Positions 1 through 6,602 of a stretch of DNA of 32,060 bases are shown here, piece after piece. The stretch is from the NCBI RefSeq assembly GCF_002723835.1, contig NZ_BEWG01000002.1, positions 14,150-46,209 on the forward strand, given 5' to 3'. Origin of the DNA: Mycobacterium sp. shizuoka-1. Lineage in GTDB: Bacteria > Actinomycetota > Actinomycetes > Mycobacteriales > Mycobacteriaceae. The notes under the pieces were generated by a model, which did not search any database, was not told the DNA's origin, and saw nothing but the letters and a program-made list of their open reading frames with translations. Made by a program: the position numbers and the translations under genes. Positions within the stretch are counted from its first letter, which is position 1; each line of letters begins with the position of its first letter.

Positions 1-2
1 GA

Positions 3-722
3 TCAGGGCCGCGCGGCGACGGCAACAGCGGGTGATCGTCGCTCCCGCCGTGACGTTTTGACGACCACGGCTGCGCTGAGGGCGACGAGCGCGCCGCCGA
101 GAACCATGCCGCCGACGACGTCGGTGAAGACGTGGGCCCGCACGTAGAGCGCAAGACAGCCGACGAAAACAACGCCGAGCACCGCAGGTATCGCGAAAGC
201 CAGCTTGACTGCCCGGCTGCGTCCCGCGGCCAGACAGACCGCGATGGTCCCGAGCAAGGTGGCGCTGCCGGTCACGTGACCGGACGGGAACGAGTGCACG
301 TAGTGGTCGAGCTCCGGCCAATCCAGCGTGGATCCGTCACGCAAGGTGGACAGGCTCTCCGGCGTTCGTTCGACCAGAAGCTTGAAGGTCTGCTCGATGA
401 GCGCACCCATCCCGACCGTGCCGGTCACGACCACGAGCCGGGTGATCGATCGCGCCGCGGCGGCCAACAGCGCCCCGCTGACCAGACCCGCGATCGCGAC
501 ATGCACCGGCCTGCCGATGTAGATGAAGAGCTCCGCCGAATGGCCGTGCTTTTGGGGCGTCCGGTGGGCGTTGAACCAGTCCCAGACCGACGAGTCCAGC
601 GCGGTCATCCAGGCGGAGTTGATCTCGACGGCCATGATCGTCAGGACCGCGAACAGTCCGGCGGCCAGCAGGATCAAGGCCAGTCGGCCGGGGATGATTC
701 GTGTGACGTCGATGACGTCCAT
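3..722 (-). CDS. PAP2-superfamily membrane phosphatase
   Basis: This 239-residue integral membrane protein has the three signature stretches of the PAP2 (type 2 phosphatidic acid phosphatase) superfamily: KLLVERTP (motif 1, Lys then Arg-x-Pro), FPSGHVTGS (motif 2, the PSGH with catalytic His) and RAHVFTDVVGG (motif 3, R-x-H-x3-D). Five to six hydrophobic segments surround them. Family members remove phosphate from lipid phosphates or polyprenyl pyrophosphates at the membrane; the substrate here cannot be told. The open frame continues upstream to about 941, but I place the start at the ATG at 722. The upstream codons translate a partial tRNA repeat and island DNA, whereas the protein from 722 starts with a short tail and a normal first membrane helix. 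The gene sits 7 nt downstream of the displaced tRNA-Leu 3' end, so before the island arrived it probably lay directly behind the tRNA gene. Confidence 0.85.
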   Translation of the reverse strand: MDVIDVTRIIPGRLALILLAAGLFAVLTIMAVEINSAWMTALDSSVWDWFNAHRTPQKHGHSAELFIYIGRPVHVAIAGLVSGALLAAAARSITRLVVVTGTVGMGALIEQTFKLLVERTPESLSTLRDGSTLDWPELDHYVHSFPSGHVTGSATLLGTIAVCLAAGRSRAVKLAFAIPAVLGVVFVGCLALYVRAHVFTDVVGGMVLGGALVALSAAVVVKTSRRERRSPAVAVAARP

Positions 723-729
723 TATGGCT

Positions 730-772
730 GTGCCCTCGGTGAGATTCGAACTCACACTGCACGGGTTTTGAA
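730..772. repeat. Left att-site direct repeat (displaced 3' part of tRNA-Leu)
   Basis: These 43 bases are identical to 5614-5656, which form the discriminator, acceptor 3' strand, T arm, variable region and part of the anticodon loop of the tRNA-Leu gene. The match stops abruptly on both sides. Duplication of a tRNA 3' part at the far end of a foreign segment is the standard footprint of tyrosine-integrase insertion into a tRNA gene. This copy ends without an encoded CCA, while the copy in the intact gene is followed by CCA. Confidence 0.9.
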
Positions 773-976
773 AACTTCCGCCTGACCGCACGGTACCAGG
801 GCATTTGGCTTTCACGATCTGCAGAAACGCTCGGGATCTGGTGTTTTGGGCCCCAATGTGGTCCGCCCCGGGATCTGCAACTCCTGCGAGCACCGCTCCG
901 AACTGCCCTGTTGGCGGGGGTGGCAGGGGTTGCGGGGACAAGCGGCGATGCTTTACCCGCCGAAGGGCTTAGCGAC

Positions 977-1566
977 TCAGTAATAGCGCGGCAAAAATGT
1001 CCACCCATCATCTCGGATCAGGGTCGCTATCCCCGCTGTGTCGACCGCCCATAAACGGAATCCCGGCGACCCGTAGTCGTAGCGCATCTTCCGCTTAACG
1101 TGCTCGCCATGACCTGCCGTTCCAATCGGCCGGTGGCCCTGGATCTCCATTGGTAACCCAATCAGGAGGCCAACCTCCGCTTGCTGCCACAGGTGCAGTT
1201 CCATTGCCTTCCTGTTGAGCTCATCTACTAGGTTGAGGCTCCGGGTATTGATCTCGCTCCAGAGCCAGGCTGCAAACACGCTGGCGGCGTTGACGTAGCG
1301 CTCAACGATCGACGCGAAATCGAAGCTCTCAGGTTGAGATTGGAGGAAGGCCTTTGCCGGACAGCCTAGTTGTCCCAACGCAATAGTTTGTCGCGATTCA
1401 GCTAGAGCGTATTGGTCTGTACGACGCCAGGCGTGCTTTTATCCCAGCTGATGTTGGTTCCGATAGTCGGTAGCGGTATCCAATAATGCGTGCAGTAGTT
1501 CCGCAACTTCGTCATGAACACGGCTTCACCGGTTTCGAAGGTCTCCACCAACTTTGCGGCTGGGCG
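977..1566 (-). pseudogene. Broken hypothetical gene, 5' end lost
   Basis: Two adjacent minus-strand frames look like pieces of one protein. The upstream piece (down to the TAG at 1402-1404) reads ...FMTKLRNYCTHYWIPLP...VVQTNTL. It continues past that stop as LNRDKLLRWDN before a second TAG, and the sequence then resumes in another frame as KAFLQSQPESFDFASIVERY and runs to the stop at 977. The composition (regular Trp, Tyr and hydrophobic spacing) is protein-like throughout. The LRNYCTHY stretch resembles uncharacterised bacterial proteins I recall with an LRNY-x-H core, but I cannot name a function. The 5' end stops where an IS3 transposase remnant begins at about 1568, so insertion-sequence activity probably truncated it. 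The 133-codon frame 977-1378 could instead be read alone from a TTG; I think that less likely. Confidence 0.5.
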
Positions 1567-1568
1567 AG

Positions 1569-1921
1569 GGGTTAATCCACCACAGCGACGCGGGCAGTCG
1601 ATACACGTCCATCGCTTCCGCGGAAACCCTTGTCCTGGAGGGCATCGCCGCTTCAATCGGCAGCGTCGACGATGCCTAGGGCAACGCGTTGGCCGAGACC
1701 ACCATCGGCTTGTTCGAAACGAGGCCATCAGTACGGGTAGCCCCTTCCGGTCCGGCCGGTTGCGGACCCTCGACAATGTCGAGGACGCGACGATGGAATG
1801 GGTCGACTGGTGCAACCACCGCCGCCTGCATAGCGTCCTGGACTATGTCCCACCCGTCAAGCACGAGACCGCCTACTACGCTCAACAACGGGCGTCCCAG
1901 CCGGCGCTGTCTCAAACATGA
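1569..1921 (+). pseudogene. IS3-family transposase OrfB remnant (C-terminal part)
   Basis: The 3' part of an IS3-type DDE transposase is preserved in pieces. Frame 1 reads GLIHHSDAGSRYTSI, then LEGIAASIGSVDDA, an in-frame TAG at 1677-1679 (where the family has Tyr), then GNALAETTIGLF. After a one-base deletion near 1721 the next frame reads EAISTGSPFRSGRLRTL, EWVDWCNHRRLHSVLDY and the end SQPALSQT with a stop at 1919-1921. The second catalytic Asp (codon 1587) and the catalytic Glu (codon 1695) are 35 residues apart, the D-35-E spacing of IS3/retroviral-type integrases. The stop and the frameshift make it inactive. The terminal dinucleotide CA at 1948-1949, in gacggttca, could be the right end of the old element. 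Confidence 0.85.
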
Positions 1922-1949
1922 AGCCGGCATCAAGCCCAGGACGGTTCAA

Positions 1950-2228
1950 ACCGACCCCATTCACTAGGCGTGCAACAGTCAGTGACCCCGACGACGAACC
2001 GCCGTTCTAATTGGCCTTGCGGCGAAGCAAACTGACGACATTGCTCGGCATGGTGGGTTCGGCGGTACCGGTATCACAAAGCGTGGACGTACGAATAGTC
2101 GGCAGGGGAGTTACCTGCTGATCTATCGTTTGCCTTCAGGCAACTAAAATCCCTGTGCCAAAACGCCTTTCGTCACAGCTTTGACAACTTGGCAATAACG
2201 TATTGCGTGCCGCTGGGATTAAGGTCCA
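1950..2228. other. Island intergenic stretch with no gene seen
   Basis: About 280 bases between the IS remnant and the next small gene. All frames are short, and the second half is AT-rich relative to the window. I see no RNA gene, repeat or clear terminator here. Confidence 0.5.
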
Positions 2229-2456
2229 TCAAATCGTAAGTGCCCCAACATGATTGATCATTGTACCACTTGAAATGATCGTACAGAATTGCTTCGAGCT
2301 AGATAAATCGTTGACTGCACGAGCTACCCGCCGGAGTACTGTCGGGTTTTCAATCTTGAACGGCACCTTGCTCGCCCGTGTGGTCTTGATGCAGTAGAGC
2401 TCGATGTCAAGGTTGCCGTCACGGTCGTAGATGGAGATCGATTTCTTCTTGGGCAT
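2229..2456 (-). CDS. Small hypothetical protein
   Basis: A 75-codon frame starting at the ATG at 2456 (a TTG three codons earlier is the alternative). It begins MPKKKSISIYDRDGNLDIEL and has a basic N-terminus, a short beta-type stretch and an amphipathic segment NPTVLRRVARAVNDL. I recognise no family. It diverges from the gene at 2559, leaving about 100 bp for two promoters. There is no convincing ribosome-binding site, and the codon use is that of the AT-richer island, so this is a cautious call. Confidence 0.4.
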   Translation of the reverse strand: MPKKKSISIYDRDGNLDIELYCIKTTRASKVPFKIENPTVLRRVARAVNDLSSSKQFCTIISSGTMINHVGALTI

Positions 2457-2558
2457 GGGTGCCAAGGTTGAGCGTCGGTCAAACGCGTCAAGGTGCTTCT
2501 ATCGCTTCGAAACTGGAAACATCTGCGATAATGCGGTTGAAAAGGGGGTGTCAAGTAC

Positions 2559-3092
2559 ATGGACGACGAGCTGGAAAGAGAGCTTGCAGCGCAGCGTATG
2601 GCTGCCGCCGAGAGGGAGCATGACGAGGATCGGGAGTCACGTGCTGGGCTAAGGCGTTTAGAGCAATTCGTACAAGAGATGAAGCTCCGCAACGTCGCGC
2701 CATTCCCCATCGTGGAACATGCCTGGGTCAAGCGGCTAATCAAGGGCACGCCGGACAGATTGTTCAAGAAGGGCACGCCGGACCGATACGAGGAACATCA
2801 GAGATGGCGGGTCTTTGACCACGGGTGGACAGTTGGGTACCCCACGCACCACGAGTCAGGGCCGTATGGAACATACGATGGAACCGCTGTGACAACAAAC
2901 GGCGTTTTGCTGAACGCTAGTTGGACAACGCCTGACGCGAGAGCAGATACGCCAGAGGCGGCAATAATCACGGTTGATGGCCGTAAGTATCTGCTTCGTG
3001 GCACCCCCAGTGTGGGGGCACCCCAGGGGCGTAACTTCACACCGCAACACGTAGCCGAATTGATCCGACATTACGTTGATGGTGCCCACTAG
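2559..3092 (+). CDS. Hypothetical protein with charged helical N-terminus
   Basis: A 177-residue protein with an ATG start at 2559, preceded by a good purine-rich Shine-Dalgarno stretch (aaaggggg at 2541-2548, 10-nt spacing), which supports real translation. Residues 1-45 are dominated by Glu, Arg and Ala and should form a coiled coil. The middle carries a near-repeat, KGTPDRLF/KGTPDRYEE. The C-terminal half is polar and beta-rich and ends in a helix (FTPQHVAELIRHYVDG). There is no signal peptide or membrane segment. I do not recognise the family. It is island cargo, followed by a transposase remnant, so it is probably a separate unit from the pentapeptide-repeat gene. Confidence 0.55.
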   Translation: MDDELERELAAQRMAAAEREHDEDRESRAGLRRLEQFVQEMKLRNVAPFPIVEHAWVKRLIKGTPDRLFKKGTPDRYEEHQRWRVFDHGWTVGYPTHHESGPYGTYDGTAVTTNGVLLNASWTTPDARADTPEAAIITVDGRKYLLRGTPSVGAPQGRNFTPQHVAELIRHYVDGAH

Positions 3093-3190
3093 TCCCGTGG
3101 CATTAACTTGCACTAGCTCGCTCGGCGCAACGGCGCTGAAGTCAGGGTAGTCAGCGCTCCTTTGCCTCGCGGGCGTACCTACGAACCATC

Positions 3191-3440
3191 TTGTCTTGTC
3201 GAAACAGGCGGCGTGGAAGTCTTACTGCCGAGTTCCGTGCCAACGTCATCGCTGTGGCGCGTAAGGGCGAGGCGCCGCGGCGCCAGATCGCGACGCACTT
3301 CGGCATCTTGGAAGCCTGCCTGCACCGCTGGCTCAAGATCGGCGACCGTGAGGATGGCCGCGATCAGCCCGCGTCGCCGGCCGATGCTGGCGACATGGCC
3401 GCGCAGCTGCGCAAAGCACACAAGCGGATCAAGTCGGTCT
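3191..3440 (+). pseudogene. IS3-family OrfA (helix-turn-helix) remnant
   Basis: The frame reads RRRGSLTAEFRANVIAVARK, then GEAPRRQIATHFGILEACLH and RWLKIGDREDG, ending with AAQLRKAHKRIK. This is the N-terminal helix-turn-helix and early leucine-zipper part of the small OrfA transposase subunit of IS3-type elements (family pattern: ...AEFR..VV.LAR.G......IA.DFGIS...L..W...). Homology ends near 3440, where the zipper and OrfB should follow, so it is truncated. It lies downstream of the OrfB remnant at 1569-1921 rather than upstream, so the two pieces cannot be a simple intact element. Confidence 0.75.
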
Positions 3441-3532
3441 CACACCACCCCGGCTCCATTCGCCCCTGTCCGTGGATCTCAGCGCAAAACGAGTGTGATA
3501 AATCGGGCGCGTGACCGCCCTAGGCTGGCATT

Positions 3533-3667
3533 ATGCGCGACGTGGACAACATCGACAGCGAACTACGGCTGCTGGCCGCTGTGCGCGGGGTCGCGGCTGA
3601 GGACGGCGCGGTGCCGTCCATCGGGCCGGTGGACGAACGCCTTAGGGCAAGCGCGGTCCTTCGGTGA
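3533..3667 (+). CDS. Small ORF coupled to pentapeptide-repeat gene
   Basis: A 44-codon frame beginning with ATG at 3533 (MRDVDNIDSELRLLAAVRGV...) and ending in TGA at 3665-3667. It overlaps the GTG start of the following gene by the four bases GTGA, the usual arrangement for translational coupling. The peptide is acidic at the start and helical (DSELRLLAAVRGVAA), with no membrane segment. The opening IDSELRLL resembles short uncharacterised actinobacterial proteins I remember, but I cannot assign a function. No clear Shine-Dalgarno site is seen, so it may be translated leaderless. The coupling is the main argument that it is real. Confidence 0.5.
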   Translation: MRDVDNIDSELRLLAAVRGVAAEDGAVPSIGPVDERLRASAVLR

Positions 3668-5154
3668 CCACATCGGACCGTCGACCTGGAGACGGCGACA
3701 AAAGCGAGCCGACACAGAGACCAGATGAATCTACGGCATCGTCCACGCCTCCTCCTACACCGGAACCGTCGACACCTTTGACCGATGAAGCTGAGGCAGC
3801 ACTCGCCCATCAAGCGGGCCGATGGCCTCTATGGGGCCTGGTCGTCATCGGCACGGTTGGAGGTCTAGTCCTTGGTGGCGGAATGTTCGCGTGGCTCTCG
3901 TGGCTTCTGAGCAACCGGCCAGCGCCATGGAACGATGAAGAACGCGGATGGTTCGGATGGCTCGACACTGTTGACGGCAGTGGGTTCTTCGATGCGGCCA
4001 GGACCACTGCCACCCTGTTGGCAATCATCGGCATCGGTGGTGCCGCCTTCGTCGCTTACAGACGCCAGGCCACAACAGAACTTACCTACAACTTCACGGT
4101 GCGGGCACACGCGGTCGCTGTCGACGCGCAGGCGACGGCAGCCAAACAGTTGGCGCTTGATTCGCAGAAGTACGACTTGGATCGCGCGAACCACGAGCTT
4201 GAAACCCAACGCCGCGTTGACGACCGCGAACGAGAGCTACGAACTCAATTCGCTTCAGTCGCCGCACAGCTCGGATCTGCGCAATTTATGACTCGGCACG
4301 CGGCTGTCTTCGCACTGGCCTCGCTGGCCGACGCCTGGCACCGCTTGGGCAACGACGTAGAACGGCAAGCCTGCGTCGATCTGTTTTGCTCGCAGTTGCG
4401 CACTCCGCGTGTGAAGGACCCGCGAGACAATCCAAAAGGCATCGGCGGCGCAACCATGACGGAGTACCTGCAGGACAACGAAATTCGACAAACGATGGTG
4501 GCATCACTTCGGGCGCATCGCCCACTAGTCGCGGAGTCGGAAGACAATTGGAAGTCATGTTCCCTCGACCTACACGGTGCAGACCTCAGTGGCTATTATC
4601 TAAATGAAGTAGACCTGCGCTCAGTGAACTTTGACGATGCAAACCTCTCATACAGCAAGTTCATTGAATCCGATCTATCCGACGCACTGATGACGCGGGT
4701 GAACGTATCAAGTGCGAATTTTAATCGTGCCGACATGGCGAATGTGAAGCTATTCAGTGCTCGGACAGATGAGAGTTCCGACCCCAAACGCCCGTGGATG
4801 AACTCGGTCCAGTTTAATGATGCGGATCTGCGGGACGCTCACCTTACCAACGCTCGTCTGCCGCACTCGGAGTTCGAAAGTGCCAATCTCACGGGCGCGA
4901 GGATGGCAAATGCCGACCTGCGGAACACTCACTTCTCGGGCGCAATCTTGACAGCCGCTCGGCTTGATGGCTCTCAGCTTGCCGGAGCGAACCTACGCCA
5001 GGCCGATGTCCGCGATGCGTCGCTTCGCGGATGCGATCTGACAGACGCGCATTTCGACGGTATTCGACACAACGAAAACACACGGTGGCCGAAAGATAGT
5101 CCACCGGAAGGTATTGGACCTCCGATGCCACCCGAAACCGACGAGCAGGAATGA
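3664..5154 (+). CDS. Membrane-anchored pentapeptide-repeat protein
   Basis: A 496-residue protein starting at GTG 3664. Layout: residues 1-50 are a Pro/Ser/Thr-rich cytosolic tail. Residues 57-82 and 115-133 are membrane helices. Residues 134-195 form a charged helix, likely coiled coil. Residues 196-285 are a helical block (QFASVAAQLGSAQFMTRHAA...) of the type that precedes pentapeptide domains in many actinobacterial proteins. Residues 300-475 hold about 25 A(D/N)LxX-type pentapeptide repeats (LHGADLSGYYLNEVDLRSVN), interrupted near 385-395. Such repeats fold into a right-handed beta helix. Some relatives mimic DNA and protect gyrase, but a membrane-anchored form with this layout has no assigned role I know of. 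It is the longest intact gene in the island and is probably its cargo. It is coupled to the 44-codon ORF upstream. Confidence 0.8.
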   Translation: MTTSDRRPGDGDKSEPTQRPDESTASSTPPPTPEPSTPLTDEAEAALAHQAGRWPLWGLVVIGTVGGLVLGGGMFAWLSWLLSNRPAPWNDEERGWFGWLDTVDGSGFFDAARTTATLLAIIGIGGAAFVAYRRQATTELTYNFTVRAHAVAVDAQATAAKQLALDSQKYDLDRANHELETQRRVDDRERELRTQFASVAAQLGSAQFMTRHAAVFALASLADAWHRLGNDVERQACVDLFCSQLRTPRVKDPRDNPKGIGGATMTEYLQDNEIRQTMVASLRAHRPLVAESEDNWKSCSLDLHGADLSGYYLNEVDLRSVNFDDANLSYSKFIESDLSDALMTRVNVSSANFNRADMANVKLFSARTDESSDPKRPWMNSVQFNDADLRDAHLTNARLPHSEFESANLTGARMANADLRNTHFSGAILTAARLDGSQLAGANLRQADVRDASLRGCDLTDAHFDGIRHNENTRWPKDSPPEGIGPPMPPETDEQE

Positions 5155-5420
5155 CGTTGGGCCGGCGGCTGGCCGAGGAACTGCCCAACGATTCGTGAGC
5201 TTTGGTATTCCCGGCAAGGACGGCGAGTTCCTGACGCTGTGAGTACAACTGGGTTCTCGACTGTGCCGTGCGGGAGATGCAAGAGCAAGCCCCTAAATAA
5301 CGGCAACGCGAGATTGCCACAACCGGCAAGGCCTCCACGCCAGAGTTCCCGCCGATCACCGCCAAGCAGTTGCGGCACACGTGTAGCAGTCGGTCGCGCC
5401 GTGTTTCGGCCGACTCTGCG
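5155..5420 (+). pseudogene. Probable tyrosine integrase relic (C-terminal part)
   Basis: Three short pieces in shifting frames read like the catalytic half of a phage-type integrase. They are RRLAEELPNDS (from 5160, ends at TGA), then FGIPGKDGEFLTL (5211-5239, ends at TGA), then EYNWVLDCAVREMQEQA (from 5241, TAA at 5298), followed in the same frame by TPEFPPITAKQLRHTC (to about 5382). Pattern known from actinobacterial integrases: (L)VF...G..L....Y...F..A......F..(I)T.H.LRHT.AS. The LRHT box with the active-site Arg is present, with Gln in place of the usual His before it. The later LGH and Tyr motifs are not seen. Its position beside the right att site and its direction toward the tRNA 3' end fit an island integrase. 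The match is short, so confidence is moderate. Confidence 0.5.
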
Positions 5421-5436
5421 GGTATCTCTGGCTGTT

Positions 5437-5517
5437 TTCGCAGGTCAGACGGTTGCGCGTGGCTGTGCAAAACGGATTGCGTATCCGTTGCCCAAAAGGG
5501 CGGCTCTGACCTGCGAA
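5437..5517. repeat. Nested inverted repeats beside att site
   Basis: A 13-bp perfect inverted repeat (ttcgcaggtcaga at 5437-5449 and its complement at 5505-5517) encloses a second perfect hairpin with 7-bp arms and a 5-nt loop (aacggat at 5471-5477, atccgtt at 5483-5489). This could be a recombination or replication protein site, or a structured transcript. It lies about 100 bp from the right att core. Confidence 0.8.
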
Positions 5518-5525
5518 GACATGGC

Positions 5526-5549
5526 GCGTACGGTATGCATACGGTACGC
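5526..5549. repeat. 24-bp near-perfect palindrome
   Basis: Positions 5526-5549 are symmetric at 22 of 24 bases around the centre tgca (5536-5539), with arms gcgtac and gtacgc. They also contain a direct repeat tacggta on both sides of the centre. It sits 64 bp from the att core, where excisionase or integrase arm sites, or an operator, are expected in integrative elements. Confidence 0.8.
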
Positions 5550-5611
5550 ACAAAATAGAACACATTTGCAACTACTAGTTGGCCTAAACATCGGTATCTA
5601 CCTGCATGTTC

Positions 5612-5688
5612 TGGTGCCCTCGGTGAGATTCGAACTCACACTGCACGGGTTTTGAATCCGTTTCCTCTGCCAGTTGGGATACGAGGGC
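5612..5688 (-). tRNA. tRNA-Leu (CAA), island insertion target
   Basis: A complete cloverleaf can be drawn on the minus strand. The acceptor is GCCCTCG pairing perfectly with CGAGGGC. The D arm has a 3-bp stem TCC/GGA and an 11-nt loop, the shape seen in leucine tRNAs. The anticodon loop is TTCAAAA with anticodon CAA and an A31-C39 mismatch closing the stem. The T arm is GTGAG-TTCGAAT-CTCAC, followed by discriminator A and encoded CCA. The variable region is only GCAGT, whereas leucine tRNAs normally have a long variable arm. Both att copies contain the same short region, so integration did not delete it. Confidence 0.85.
5614..5656. repeat. Right att-site direct repeat (within intact tRNA-Leu)
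   Basis: Perfect 43-bp copy of 730-772. It covers the 3' part of the tRNA gene from the discriminator region into the anticodon loop. In the usual mechanism this copy came from the element and restores the interrupted tRNA. Confidence 0.9.
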
Positions 5689-5788
5689 TGGCCGCGCTGC
5701 GGCGGTGTTCCACGATAGTGGATCGCCGGGCGGGGTCCGGAAGCGCCCCGAGGTCGCTGTTTGAGCCGCGCCGCGCCACAATGGCTGC

Positions 5789-6415
5789 ATGACCGGGCCC
5801 ACCGACGCGCAAGACCGACCCTCCCGCCGCGTGCTGATCGCCGAGGACGAGGCGTTGATCCGGCTGGATCTTGCCGAGATGCTCCGCGAGGAGGGTTACG
5901 AGGTGGTCGGCGAGGCCGGCGACGGCCAGGAGGCTGTTGAGCTGGCCGAGCAGCTCCGTCCTGACCTGGTGATCATGGACGTCAAGATGCCCCGCCGCGA
6001 CGGCATCGACGCCGCCGCCGAGATCGCCAGCAAGCGCATCGCGCCGATCGTCGTACTCACCGCGTTCAGCCAGCGCGACCTGGTGGAGAAGGCCCGCGAC
6101 GCCGGTGCGATGGCCTACCTGGTCAAGCCGTTCTCGATCAGCGACCTGATCCCGGCGATCGAGGTCGCGGTCAGCCGGTTCAGTGAGATCACCGAGCTCG
6201 AGCGCGAAGTGGCCAACCTGTCCGACCGGTTGGAGACCCGCAAGTTGGTCGAGCGGGCCAAGGGTCTGCTGCAGACCAATCAGGGGATGACCGAACCCGA
6301 GGCGTTCAAGTGGATCCAGCGAGCCGCCATGGACCGGCGCACCACGATGAAGCGGGTGGCCGAGGTCGTGTTGGAGACCCTCGACACGCCGAACGACGCC
6401 ACGCCCTCGCCGTGA
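5789..6415 (+). CDS. pdtaR: Response regulator with ANTAR RNA-binding domain
   Basis: A 208-residue protein, close to the length of M. tuberculosis PdtaR (Rv1626). The receiver domain spans residues 13-130: acidic pair E19-D20, phosphoacceptor D64 in VIMDVKMP, T91, and K113 in LVKPF. A helical linker leads to a C-terminal ANTAR domain (about 145-203, LVERAKGLLQTNQGMTEPEA), which binds paired hairpins in nascent RNA to prevent termination. The known partner is the cytosolic histidine kinase PdtaS, encoded elsewhere. It starts at the ATG at 5789; an ATG at 5781 is in another frame. It is divergent from tRNA-Leu, and its own transcript appears to end before livK. Confidence 0.95.
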   Translation: MTGPTDAQDRPSRRVLIAEDEALIRLDLAEMLREEGYEVVGEAGDGQEAVELAEQLRPDLVIMDVKMPRRDGIDAAAEIASKRIAPIVVLTAFSQRDLVEKARDAGAMAYLVKPFSISDLIPAIEVAVSRFSEITELEREVANLSDRLETRKLVERAKGLLQTNQGMTEPEAFKWIQRAAMDRRTTMKRVAEVVLETLDTPNDATPSP

Positions 6416-6591
6416 TGCGTTAACGCTGCGTTTCCTCTGACCGCGCCGTTTGTCGCGATCCGGAATATGCTCACGGCCAGGCGTCGGCCAAGACCACGCG
6501 CCGCGGCCACGGGTTGGATATGTTCAACCGCAGTGTCGAGGGGTGGGCCGGACGGTGGTCTGCGATATCGGCGCCGTGAAACTACTGACCC

Positions 6592-6596
6592 GGAGG
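6592..6596 (+). promoter_or_regulatory. Ribosome-binding site deciding the livK start
   Basis: ggagg at 6592-6596 lies 6 nt before the GTG at 6603. It places translation at the start of the lipoprotein signal peptide rather than at in-frame codons upstream. Confidence 0.75.
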
Positions 6597-6602
6597 TGGA
6601 AC

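Larger units (their letters stand above)
730..5656. mobile_element. Decayed integrative island in tRNA-Leu
   Basis: The segment is bounded by the 43-bp direct repeats 730-772 and 5614-5656. It contains transposase remnants, broken genes, unrecognised small genes, a pentapeptide-repeat membrane protein and a probable integrase relic next to the right repeat. Its base composition is more AT-rich and its codon use less biased than in the flanking genes. Outside it, conserved mycobacterial genes resume at once (pdtaR at 5789). No intact integrase, excisionase, replication or transfer gene is visible, so the element is probably immobile now. Confidence 0.85.

Noticed and set aside
723..941. In-frame upstream extension of the PAP2 gene to 941
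   Set aside because: These codons translate antisense of the tRNA-Leu repeat and island sequence, so they cannot be part of the ancestral protein. The ATG at 722 gives a normal membrane protein start.
977..3440. An intact IS3-family element
   Set aside because: The OrfA and OrfB remnants are in the wrong order, truncated, frameshifted and separated by unrelated genes.
5239..5655. 138-codon plus-strand frame running into the tRNA
   Set aside because: It ends inside the tRNA-Leu gene, is rich in Arg/Pro/Ser, and overlaps the integrase relic in another frame. Its last residues are only a translation of the att repeat.
6417..6426. Palindrome gcgttaacgc just after the pdtaR stop
   Set aside because: A 10-bp perfect palindrome without flanking symmetry or promoter context; too short to call an operator or terminator.
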